The notes beneath the pieces are model-generated. The model worked only from the letters and a program-made list of their open reading frames with translations, searched no databases and was not told the origin of the DNA. A stretch of 64,000 nucleotides of DNA from Lactarius indigo (taxonomy: Eukaryota > Basidiomycota > Agaricomycetes > Russulales > Russulaceae): the NCBI GenBank assembly GCA_025766275.1, contig JAFKAC010000004.1, positions 2,418,001 through 2,482,000 of the forward strand. Reading direction: 5' to 3'. The translations under genes and the position numbers were made by a program. Positions 20,961 through 32,096 of this stretch are shown here, in pieces. The first letter of the stretch is position 1, and every line of letters begins with the position of its first letter.

Positions 20961-23717
20961 AAACTGCTGCCCGAATTTTGTGACAATGTCACATGTCACA
21001 ACCCAACTGTCATCTCATATCAGACCCCTTTCACATTACATCCTTGACCCACTTTTCAGGAGTTTTTGGACACCTCCGACACCATCCCCATGAGTTTCCT
21101 AACAGTCCAAACAACTCACCCCTGAAATTCCCAGTGGTGATGAAAACCTTTATAAGTCTTGATACTAACTATATGTACATTTTAATCTGCTCTAGGAACC
21201 GGACTTCCACATTTCTGCAAAAGAGACTAGTTGGAACCTCCATTGTTTGTTCCGCCTCACACAGTTAAAGCATAGTTTCCCTGCATCTTGAGAAATGTTT
21301 GGTCTCTCAGAAGATTCTGGAGTATGAGATTTCCCTTCAAGCACTCAAGGAGCAGATGCATGCCATAGAAAAGGGCATAGTCAGCGATGCTGTTACAGTT
21401 GGTGGAGATTGGCGTCCTATCCCTGATATTCCAGATCACATGGCCTCCATTTTCTCAGAGGTTAGCCCTAACTTATTCTTCACGATACACATCACCTGAC
21501 ATACATTGACAGGACGACGGCACTGGTGGATGCTTAGAGGGCTACACTCCTTGCGAAGAACAGGAGACTGAACAGAGACTGAACAGAGATTTCATTATGT
21601 GTAAGCAGTCTTATGTCATTTCAATTTGTTATTCCGGCTAATTTCCTTTTGTAGGGTTGACAGATATAGAGATACGAGGCCTTCCCAGAACATGGTTGCA
21701 TTAAATCTGAATATGTACGAATGTTACTGTCGGCCTAGGTATAACATGGCATCGAAGTCTCAATGTGCCTCGGCAGCAAGATGTCAAGCCATTTTGTATC
21801 TCAATATTAGATTGCTCACACTGAACGCAGTCGTAACTTCTGGCTTAGTTGGTTGCCTCGTGTACTCACCTGAGTGACAATGCATCTCCTTTGTGTGTGG
21901 TGTGAAGGATTGTTACTGACGGGTGTCAGCAATGGGACGCACAGTTATTCGTGTTTGAAGCAGCAGGGATGTCAACCTCAAATCCTTGCAGTCAATCGCT
22001 GGACTGTTCCCTTGTCACCCCTCCCAATCTGCCGACACAATTTGGACACTTTTGCTTGCCCATCCTCATCACTTCTATGGCGTTGCTAGTCCTGTCCGCT
22101 GAGACTTGAGCTGATTTGCTTGCTCCAAGTGACCCTATCATGAACACAGTGAAGTGGGGTGTATTCAGTTCATTGCCCATTGTACCTGGATAGGTGATTC
22201 GTGCCCATCGGGTCTGCTGCAGCGAAGATGTCAAGCCATCTTGTATTGCTCACACTGAACAATAACTTCGAGCCCAGTTGGTTGATTGCCCGCAGCCAAC
22301 GCCCAGCGGTCTCCACACAGCAGATAGTGAGTTGGGATATTTTTGGCATAGATTATATACTACTGACACAACACTGTTTTATGAGGATATCTAGACCTTT
22401 TCATTGTCCCTCTGTGCCACCGGCCCTCCATGAGGAAATGCGACCTGAATCTGTTGCAAAGGGCGGTCAAAAATGAGGCTTGCCCTGGCAAACCCACTGA
22501 AACGCGCGTCGATCATCATTTCCGCTCGGAGGGGTCATTGTTGCATCTGTGGAAGGGTGAACGGTGTGCGATAACAGAAATCTTAAAAAACTCACCCAGT
22601 TTTCAACCGGTACAATCACAGCTCTTTTGAACCAACTGCAAAGCTGATAAACCACGCGAACGAATCGAAAAGCCATCTAAGCGAAGTAAACTATTTTTTT
22701 TTGTTCAATTGAATGTGGGACTCACCATGAGATTGTAGGAAAGGTGTTGAATGTCGTTGATGTGGAGTGGAGTTGGGTCAGTACTACCGGTTCTGGTGGT
22801 GCTGCGTCGGGGACCGCGTTTGATGACACATTGTCCTCGAGAATGCTGTCGCCCCGAAGAAAGGGCGCCGCGCCCCCACTCCTCAAGTGTACGCTTTTTT
22901 GTTGATACTTTCCCGTGTTTTGAAACTTTTTTTCAACTCAAGGCGAATGTTTTCTTTTTCATTTTTTGAATCGATTTCCGTGCATCTTGGAGTACAATTT
23001 TTATGTATGCATAGAACTTGCTCATGTCAATTGAATGTCCCCATTTGCATGCATCTTCGATACAGGCCTCTCACTTATGTGAAGCAATTTGTTGGGTTCC
23101 GGGGCTTTTTCTTTTTTTCTTTTTTGGTTTGAACAACCTTAGTACGAAAATAAAAAATTTGATCATACGGAAAGCGTTCCAAAGCGTTCAGAGCATTCAA
23201 AAAGCGTTCAAACGCTAAGCGATGTCTATTGATAGTACATGGATCCAGAGGCTAGATCTAGACCGACATATTAGATAATCGTAATAGGACTCCGCATCTA
23301 ATCTCTACAGTACATAATACAAGACCGGTATTCAGCTCCATACAGAGAGAAATTTAAGAGAGGTATCGTGGGCTGAGCCTCATGCGGAATAGGTAATAGC
23401 CGAGAAAAATAACTAGGCTAGTGAGTCACCTCACCAGAGGAAACCGGGAAAACAGAAGAGTGTAAAGGGCGTGAAGAGAACGGCAGAGGAGTTATCATAT
23501 AGGCGGAGACGTACTAAGGTCCTCGCAGAGGAGCTGCCTTGTGGCAGGGTCTTGGGCTTGCGGTCTTGAAGCTGCGCCGGTAGATTGGAGGAAGAGACAT
23601 AGGGTAGAAGCGAGTTGGAAATGGTAAATGACACCAAAGACGAGGGCGCGTTACCGTTTCATCGGATGTCAGACGTTAAGAGTCTGTACATGTGATCAAA
23701 CGAGACACATTGCTGAA
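20961..23717. other. Gene-poor spacer
   Basis: No frame with recognisable domains is present. A short segment at 21300-21460 reads as a possible exon (EISLQALKEQMHAIEKG) with a GT donor after it, but no partners could be joined. Positions 22690-23150 are rich in T runs. The stretch 23160-23220 contains the near-tandem words aaagcgttc and agcattc. Confidence 0.35.
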
Positions 23718-25525
23718 CTAAGAGGAAACATACGCAATGACCTCAGGAGAATGGTTAAAGCCGTATGGCTCCTCTTTGGGGCGCAACTCGTGTTTCAATA
23801 AAAGGGGCGTCTTACTTTGGAGCCAGCTGGGGTCATAGGCGTTGACTGGGAGACCTGGAGGGGCATATTGCGCTTGACGAACCTTCTGAGAGCCGGTGCG
23901 TATGTGTGTGAACATGCCACGTTTGTCGAGAATGAAGGCGTTAATGTGATTCCGGTGATGCAAATCATCAAAAACTTTGAGCCAATGGTGGATGTCAGGA
24001 TGCCGCCAGCTTGGTTTGACGACAGTGTATGTTGTCTGGCCGGTATTAGAATCAAAGGAAGACTCATCCGAGGACATTCCGTCTGCTCCCAATGCATCCA
24101 TGACCTCAAGGTGCTTCTTCAGTGGGTCATAGAGCTTAACAATCTCGCGGCGACGTTGAAATAACTGTAGCTTAGATGAGTGTATTCCCAGGTAGGGATA
24201 TACAACAACGTACTTGGTATTTGCGCTGCTTGCGGTTATGTTTGGACCGCTCTGCAACTTTGGCTGCCTGAGGTAGCATGTCTCGTTTCCAGCGTGATTT
24301 CAGACTCTTGATCCTGCTGTTAAAAGCCTTCTCAATCGCCTTTCGCATCTCTGATGTATCGTCACGTCCTGTCTTCTCAATAAGATAAACAGCGAATGCT
24401 CGGCCGGCAGAAACATTCCATGGCGATTTCGGATCCCCTGCTATGTCAACCATGAAGTCCGCAGCTGTCGTTTCACATGCGTTCACTCCATGGCCACTGT
24501 TCTCCCACTCGGACGCAAATGCAGAAAGCCGAGAAGGTGATGGCGTGGAGCCATAAGGTGGGCTTGCACCTAGCAGTAAGGCAAGTTCGTCTCGAACGAG
24601 TTTCTGGTTTCAGCGCAATTGGATCAGTCTAGGACATGATATCAAGATTGGGACTTAAGGACTGACAGCTAGTGCTTTATCTTCGTCAGCACGGCGCAAT
24701 GGGCTCCTCCTACGCCTGCTGGACTTCTTTTGACCACCGCGACACCCAGTTCCGTGAGTGGGGCTAGTGTTCTTTACTATCTGTTCGAGCAGATCGACGA
24801 TGTATGCTTGTTGTTCAAAGCCGCCAGAGTTCTGAGAAGTGAGTCATGAGTCACACAACTCCGAGCCTACCAAGAAGGCAACAGATATCATTCACATACG
24901 GAGTGGCCAACCGATGATGCACCCTGACGCTGGTCTGCTCTGCGCAGATATGGAGAAGTTGTAGGCGAATCCCGCGGCTGCGAGTGCGACTCCCCTTGAG
25001 ACGAAAGCCGCGAAGTGTGGGAACGGGGAGCATTGGACTGTGCGAATAGTTGAGGCAGTGGCTGAGACGTTTGACGCCCATTAGCAATGGCAAGCGTGAG
25101 TCAAATATATGAAGCGTACACTCGGTCCTCCATTACTTTCACTGTCTACCCTGTCGCCCTGACCATCTTGGTCAATGTTTTCTACAACTTCTGACTTGTC
25201 TGGTTCCTCGTCCAAGTCAGGATCTTCAATTACCGGTGAGTCAGACGCATAAAAATTCCGAGGGTCATGACTGGGCTCAATTGGTGGCAAGAGTTGCTCT
25301 ACTTCGGATGAGCTTCAGTTGTAAGTTTCCTTTTGCTTTCCTTTGGATGCCGTTTGAATGGTAACCTATTTGAAAGGAAGGATAAGGTGAACGACGATAC
25401 TCAAGTAGGGTATTTCTTACGCTTTCATCTTCGGAATACGCTTCGTCTTCACTGCTTGAACCCGCAGGATAACTACAAGGTACCCGTCTGAGTCGTCTGC
25501 GTGCAGGCCTGGTTTTTATTGCCAC
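23718..25525 (-). CDS. Uncharacterised basidiomycete protein, multi-exon
   Basis: The clearly supported exons read, from N to C, as follows. About 25525-25430 is Arg-rich then acidic. About 25315-25120 is acidic (DPDLDEEPDKSEVVE). About 25055-24900 is Ser/Pro/Gln-rich. About 24835-24672 contains AYIVDLLEQIVKNT and a basic KKSSRRRRS patch. About 24607-24215 contains FAVYLIEKTGRDDTSEMRKAIEKAF. About 24145-23718 contains ADGMSSDESS, HHWLKVFDDLHHRN and GLPVNAYDPSWL. The last two exons have the layout of a hypothetical family that I have seen repeatedly in Agaricomycetes, often near transposons; no function is known. No broken frame was found in the last three exons. The start is uncertain, and a further upstream exon at 26062-25961 is possible. 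Confidence 0.6.
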
Positions 25526-26259
25526 TCTTGGGGTCGCTAAAGTTTCTTCAAACGGCTAGTTAAATAGCAATACCTTCAGAGAGGCCGTCGCACGAGGTTA
25601 AAAATCAACACGGCGCACTCCTATCTGCTCGTGACCGAGACTGGTACTGCCCAGGGTATCAACGTACGGGCGCTTCTTGGTCCGAGCTTGGAACATGTGA
25701 AGATCTTACCCCACGGCACAATGGCGAAAGCACACTTACGTGTTCTGTCGCACTCTAGGATTGACTCTGAGTCTGCTAAGAAGGCGTGGGTACATCAACG
25801 AACAAACTCGATGTGGCAGCGAACGTGGGGTTTTACCATCGCCAGACCAGGAACCACCTCGATTTGCGCCCCCCGGAGATGCTGTGGCATTGGAAACTTC
25901 TACATACCCAACATGGGAACTTCACAACAGTCGATAGCATCTGCACTCACCGTCAGGAGTGGTGTTTTCTTCTTCGTCATCAGCAAGTAGATCTTCCTCT
26001 AACGCAGTTAGATCGCGTGCACTTGCACCGTGAGTGGGGCGACCCCTGAACATGAGATGTCGGTTGTGGCCCCGAGATTCAGACTCTGGAGGGAGGGGCG
26101 TACATGAGTAGGTGAAAGACAATGAATAGTTTCGTACGACCCACTGAATGGAAGAGGAACGCCAGACTGATCGGGGCTGAACTACTCGCAGATCTAAGGT
26201 GAAATGCCCTATGGAGTTATGCCACAGCTAGACAGAGTGCAGACAGTCTGGAGAGAGAC

Positions 26260-26930
26260 CTTAAATACCGCAATAAGTACCACGCCCATGTGGTCTTAAA
26301 GGATTGGGGATTGCTTTGTAAACGGTGTGCAGCAAGGTGTGCAGTACGTGAAACCCAGATTCCAACCCACAGCGTGATGGATAGAAGGCTAGATATCCAT
26401 CAGAACCTTTCAATATCACTGAGCTATTCACACATAGGACAAAAGGATTCGAGTTGCCGAAATACATAATCACCTAACCTATTCCTGGGTGAGAGAAGAG
26501 CTTTGTGCGCGCATACTGTAGGCCGGCGCCCTGCACATATCACAGCTCAGCACCACACCACCGTGACCATTGTCCATCTGTTTCTGGTTACCGTAGAAAT
26601 CAGGTACCATTGTTCTGTTCACTTGTCACCGCATCGCATCGCGATTTTTATCTACTTCAAGGACATAAGGACTCATTGTAGTCATATTCTGGGTTAGCCT
26701 TATGTGACGAATGAAATATTAGTGAATCGCAAGTTCGCAACGCTCAAAACTGTGTCGGGCGACATATGTCTGCTAACACCTGGAGTGGACTAAGAGAGTC
26801 AGGGGGAGTGAGTCATTCACCATTTCTAAGGTCTCAACGGCAATCAAGCACTTCGGTCAAACGAGGCATGACGCATGATGCATGATGCATGACGCGTGAC
26901 GGTTGATGGTATTAAAAAAAAAAAACGATG
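26260..26930 (-). repeat. Dispersed repeat R1, copy D (diverged)
   Basis: The reverse complement is recognisably similar to copy C around 49640-50400. It shares an LP..(M)T-type region followed by a donor-like gtgaatg, the caatgg...tgatttct word, and a frame at 26473-26261 where PFVLCVNSS and GSDGYLA parallel SFVQCVGDS and SSDGHPA of copy C. It is more diverged than the other copies. It ends near a run of tandem gcatgat words (26875-26898) and an A run. Confidence 0.6.
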
Positions 26931-27941
26931 TCAGACGCGCGCTAGTAGTCAACTAGTCAACTAGTCAACCCTCGTGCCTGCTCAGGCTGCTCATACATCT
27001 ATCCGGAGGATTCCGTGGGGCGTCCAAACGTAGGCTAATTATAGGCAACTTTCGAGCTTGGGTGAGGCCAGGAGTCTCAAGATACTCTGCATGTGTTTGT
27101 TCGATCGTGTCTGCAGAGAGTTACGTGTGCTTTTCTATACCAAACGCTTGACCGAAGGCGTGCTTTGATGAATTCGAGAAAAAAAGTGTCAGTGGCAAGG
27201 CCCGACGGTGAGCTTGAGGGAAAGGCAGTCAGATTCACAGACGCCGATTTTGCTTTGAAGGAGCACAGGCACTCTCGGGCTAGGTCTTCCTACTTATTGC
27301 ATTGCCAGCCACAGCTTACTCAAGAGTCCTGATCCTCCGGTTCCTCGGGTGCATAATCAATACACCAGACTCAAACGGTTAATGCAGTCGCCGGGTACAT
27401 GATTGGTTGGTTGGGTGTTGTCTTCGGCGCGGACCCAGATGCACCCCGACCCTTCCTGCTGCTAGCGGGGAACTTGTCAGCTTTCGCATTCGCCACTCTC
27501 ATACTAAACATATCAATATCACTACGTTCGCGATGCAGTAGAAGAGGTTATAGCGTTTACGTCCTGATTGAACGTCGTGGATATATTCGCGAAGGCGCTA
27601 GCCTAACCAAAGGTCGAAACGTTTACGCACAAGTTAGCCCTGACTCCCAACCGATTGAGTGGGAGTGTTTGATGGCAGCAATAGGTAGAAGTACGGACGA
27701 GAGTAGTACAGACACATGGACTGTAATTGTGATGTTACAGATCGGGAAAGAGTATGACCAGATGCGCAGTTGCGCAAGGGCCCGGGGTGCACAACTGCTA
27801 GTGTAAAGTGGATAAGGGCACGTAAAAAACGGTAGCACAAATTGTATGCACCTTAGTTGGACCTGTCCAGACGGAGGTGAGTAGCCACATTTTGAGACGA
27901 CATAGAAAGCCTGACCGACTTGTACTTCGTCGACAATTGCA
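26931..27941. other. No supported gene
   Basis: Short tandem words occur at 26945-26970 (tagtcaac repeated). The frame at 27399-27806 has no recognisable domain. The part nearest 27941 may be the decayed 3' end of the BTB gene. Confidence 0.4.
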
Positions 27942-29530
27942 TCACAATTTGCCACCTTTGCGATAGCGAACGAGGTCGCACAGTGCCCTCCCTTTGAATG
28001 ACTGCAATTGTTCTCCAAGTGATTCAAATGTCATCGGAAGACCTAAAGTGAGACGAGCCGCATTCTCCAATTCCGGAGCAAGCCCCATGCTACCCGCAAT
28101 AGCACACGCACGGAACGCTTCAGCCTCAACTGGCGCAGGAAACGTTCCAAGTTCAATCCCCGCACGGATATTGGACTGAACTAATTCCATGTCGTATTTC
28201 TGGCAGGCAGCGAATAAGGCGAACACCTTTTCATAGGGGTCGGGTATGACGGGGGAAACGGGGTAAAGCGATGAGATGAGGGTATTCAGCAGGTCAGCGT
28301 TCTCGGTCAATTGGATCACAGGAAGGCCATCTATGAGTTCGTCGTCGGGTGGCTGGGGGAGAGAGAGAATATCGGTGACGATAAGGCGAGCAGTGACTGG
28401 TGGACACGGAAATCGACTTGGTCAGACGACCGGACTATAATATTCGTGTCAGGTGTGTCCAAACACGATGGCACGGATAGAGGATCCAAGTTTGCGGAGG
28501 TTGGCTCTTCCTTCACAAGAGCCAGAGCTGAATCTGCCTGTGGGTGTTTGTATTAGTTATCGCGATTAGGCCTAGTACACCAGTTCTACGTACCTTTTCT
28601 ATCACCTCATGAACGACAGCGGTCAGGGCCCCCTAGAAAGCGCGTATGACCTGGCTGTGGCTGGATATCTCCACACACGAACACGCTTGAGAATGATGTG
28701 TGTCGGAGATTTCAGATCCGATGTGGCGCGCCCGTGCATCTTCGAACCCGACGAGATCAAAAAGATGAAGAGATTCCGCTATGGCCCTGATGTAATCGTC
28801 AAGCCATGGCGGAAAAGAGTAGTGACTAGAGCGAGGTCCTGAACAACGCAGACGATTCACGCTATCGGGCGAACCAGAGTTTCTGAGCTCAAGGACACTC
28901 GATTTGAGATCTGTTCGGATTTGCTGGTGATACTTCCAAAGCTCATGGAGATAGGCGCCTGTCATGCCGGGGAATTCAAGCTTGTCTCCCAAATCCTCGA
29001 TCGTCATTGAGAGGCGCAATGTAACTCGCGCAGCCTGAACCGCCTCTTGACGGAGTTCGTGCTGTTGTGCAAGGAAATAAACGTGGAGTACTGTCTCTGG
29101 GCGAAGGAATGGCGGATCCTGTCAAGAGATGACTCCTCGGATATGAATTAAAACTGAGTCCACTCGACACTTCTGAGCAACGGCTAGGAGCGCCATGATC
29201 TTCTCCGTGGTCGAAGGAAGGACAGGAGCGACGGGGTAAACGAAAGTGAGGAGGCTGTAAAGGGTTGCCTTGCTTTCCGGTAGTTCGACTACCGGAGGCA
29301 GTTCTTGCTTTTCACCGTTGGGGACGTCGGAAGTGTTTGAAACGTTTTGAATGAGCTCTTGAAGTACCGGGGAGCAAATGACAAGGTAAAGCTTAATCAC
29401 CCGGCCCGGGCCGGAAATCATGGGAGTCGTAAGAGCGAAGAACGATATCCAATCCAGGGAAATCGAAGTGTAATGTCTCGTCTGAGGCGACCTCGATTGG
29501 TCTAGGAGTTGCAGGAGGGACAATAGGCAT
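27942..29530 (-). pseudogene. Double BTB/POZ domain protein gene with three disabling lesions
   Basis: The layout matches an Agaricomycete type with two BTB domains in one protein. BTB1 starts at the ATG 29530 (DIVLRSYDSHDFR, then KLYLVICSPVLQELI). It is followed by a helical region (LRLSMTIEDLGDKL, YLHELWKYHQQI) and the linker (VVHEVIEK, intron, ADSALVKEEPTS). BTB2 (NIIVRSSDQVDFRVH, then GLPVIQLTENADLL ... EAFRACAIAGSMGL) comes last. BTB domains usually mediate dimerisation and Cullin3 binding. Three breaks are seen: a frame-shifting 10-bp palindromic insertion at about 29401-29410 within BTB1, an in-frame TAG at about 28632-28634, and a frame change near 28360 within BTB2. Two ordinary introns near 29120 and 28540 remain. 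The reading as one gene relies on family layout from memory. Confidence 0.7.
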
Positions 29531-29769
29531 TGTGGGGTACGTCGCTGGTAATCCACTGTAGCTTTAAAAAGAGCCCGGTAGGGGCAGGCCGCAAGCCATA
29601 GGATGAGGTAACTAGCGACTGCGGACCGTCCTTCCGGGCCGGCCTTTACCTACTGCTGTAGTCTATCTCGTATTGTACTCCATAAGTGGAAATATGTCAT
29701 ACATGCAATTTAAACGAGAGGTTTCCAAGCGTCATTACCGCTCGTCTCTCATCCCTCTCTGTCGTCAAC

Positions 29770-31376
29770 ATGGGTCACTACTCTCTAAAGAAGACTATTC
29801 AAAAACATTATGATTCCGTCAATACGTTGGCTTTCTCTTACGACGGGTCGCTTTTTGCAAGTGGAGCCGATGACGGCCTAATTATTATCTTTCATGGGAA
29901 TGGTAGCGGGCGCGAAGTCCGTCGGTTTCAAGTGAAAGCGCCAGTAACGACACTGCTTTGGCGTTCCCGTTTTGGCCATACGCTGGTCGCTGGCGATGCG
30001 AGTGGTGACGTGCACACATTAAATCTTGATGGCTCAACCGCTGTAAGTTTCACTTGAAAAGGTCTAGTCAAGCGTTCCGCCAAGCACATCTTTTATAGGG
30101 AAATCCATATTATCATACCATCAACTGTGTGCCCGGCCCCGTTCATTGCATTGCAGAAAGTGGCGTTTGGCTAGCTATTGGCTCAGGCAGGGTCGTTCAG
30201 TTGGTCAAACAAGGAACAATTGGCGTGTTTCTGCTATCTCTTGGCTGGGAAATTGTACTAACCGAAGTGTCATAGCTACTTGGGAAAGCATCCAGCGTCT
30301 TCCAGACCCTCCTAAGTTTCCAGAGCTCGATGGGGAGCTCCCAGAACCCATTCCACGTTCCCTCCATTTTTTAGGCGGCGGTGACCTCCTCCTGGCAACG
30401 TATATGGACCATGGCATGATGTGAGTCTTTTATCTGTCAGCTACCTAGTAACATCGGTCTTACGAATGGTTGGTAGTGCATGGAACTTAAAGACACTCGA
30501 AATCAGGTGGCGTATCCGCCCTCGTGCGTGTAAAATGTATGAACGGTTCTCTCTAGCGTCACCTTCGCTTATGAGTGATATAGAGGGTGTTCTGCTGTGT
30601 CTTCCAATGGGAAGGTCCTCGCAGTGACCAACCTTTACAACGGCATTGATTGGTATTCCTTGAATTCCAACCACTTCATGGATGCTTCGTTCCAGTACAC
30701 CACACATCACACCATCCCCGACAATGTCATCCTACCCATCACTTTCGTTCATGGCAATACTGCCGTATTATCAGGGACATCATATGGGTGTGCTCGCATC
30801 ACCACTGTAAAGGATAGGACACTAGCGGAGAGCCTTCGACATGACTGTAAGTAATTCCCTACTTAGGCAAAGTTAGAGACTAAAAGGTTTTTTCAGCATC
30901 GGAAGACATTGTGCAAGCCTTGGTACGTGTGGTCGCACAGAAATACCGTTGTATATCACTTATCCCGCATGTCACTCAGGCATACACCAGTCGGGGAGAT
31001 TTTCGACAGATTGTGACAGGTGTTGCTGAGAGGGGTGGCGAAACGGAAATCCGGTACTGGATACAGGAGCCCGAGAGTGATACGAAAAAGGCCACAGAAT
31101 TGAAGTCACACGCGGCACAAGAACCAGGCTGGGTACATCACACCACGCACGTGAGATATAGAATCTCAGGCCCTCCCATACCAGCTGAAGCGCTCCTGGC
31201 AGATGCTAGTTCCAACAATCGTTATTATCACGTGCAGCATAGCAATCCTCTTGGCCGCAACGCAGTGGGATACGATCACATTGTTCACCAATTGGTCTGA
31301 AAACTGGACAAGAGCCGCAGAGGCCAGCGAAACCATAGGTACAGGAACGGGAGAGGGTTGGGTTGAAGATATGTAG
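29770..31376 (+). CDS. Small WD40-repeat protein with C-terminal membrane segment, eight exons
   Basis: The exons are 29770-30042, 30099-30222, 30276-30420, 30477-30536, 30584-30846, 30897-30922, 30980-31150 and 31203-31376. They join in frame to 411 residues. The N-terminus holds WD40-like repeats (VNTLAFSYDGSLFASGADDG, then a block ending LVAGDASGDVHTL). A SAVSSNGKVLAVTNLYNG block follows, then an acidic and basic stretch. The last exon encodes a hydrophobic helix of about 20 residues (LVPTIVIITCSIAILLAA) and a short tail. Similar proteins are repeated in mushroom genomes; I know no function. Intron 2 (30223-30275) has a GC donor with a good CTAAC branch point; the other introns are GT-AG. 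No lesion was found. Confidence 0.85.
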
Positions 31377-31547
31377 TTGCGTTCATCAACACAACTCGAC
31401 CAGACTGGCCAGTCTCAAAGTGTACTCGGACTGGCATCGAATTGACATATTATCGTTTGTAGTTGTATCATAGTAAACTTGATCAGATTGTGGCTCACTC
31501 ATACGAGACTTTTATTCATGTGAACAAATATTTCTAGCGACTGGTTT

Positions 31548-31855
31548 TGTGCGCACTACTTTCACGACGCACAACAGCCTCCCCCTTTGCTTCCCACACA
31601 CAATTTCATTTTCGTCTGTGATTCGGATACAACAGTCCAAATAGGGTCATGTTTACTTGACTTGCTTCGTGCACGTCGATTTTTTTTCTTTGTTTTTCTC
31701 TGGCTTGCGTTGAGGCATCTGTGCAGTACTGTATTCTTGCCGGCGGCTGGTATTGTGCACACTACTTTGACGCACGACATCTCCCCTCGTCGGGAATCAA
31801 ACAATTTCATTTTTGTTTCTGATTCGGACACAGGAGTCGGTTTGATCGGGTCTAT
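31548..31855. repeat. Pair of imperfect direct repeats of about 100 bp
   Basis: The unit at 31548-31650 (gtgcgcactactttcacg ... caatttcattttcg ... gattcggatacaa) recurs at 31752-31855 with scattered changes, about 204 bp apart in the same orientation. The intervening segment is T-rich. No gene content is evident. Confidence 0.65.
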
Positions 31856-32040
31856 GCCATACAATGTTGTGGCATTCTGGGCCCAAAATCACGCATTTTT
31901 GGTACTTTCGGTCTCGGTCCAGCGTCACATGGTTCAGTCGCCGTTGGTAACGCTTCCGCCATCTCGTTCATCATTCTGGTCTCGCGCTCCCATGGCGTCG
32001 CTCTCGCCATCAATCTCCACGCCATCCTCCATCCCTCTCG

Positions 32041-32096
32041 CTCTCCACACACACACACACACACTCTCTCTCTCTCTCTCTCCTTCCCTCTCTGTC
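32041..32096. repeat. CA/CT compound microsatellite
   Basis: A run of about ten CA units passes directly into about ten CT units and then a CT-rich tail. Confidence 0.9.

Noticed and set aside
26870..26970. CRISPR-like or functional short repeats (gcatgat, tagtcaac)
   Set aside because: Only a few simple tandem units with no spacers; a eukaryotic sequence context.
30205..30417. Minus-strand gene opposite the WD40 gene
   Set aside because: Antisense shadow of exons 2-3; the plus strand has splice-consistent, domain-bearing exons.
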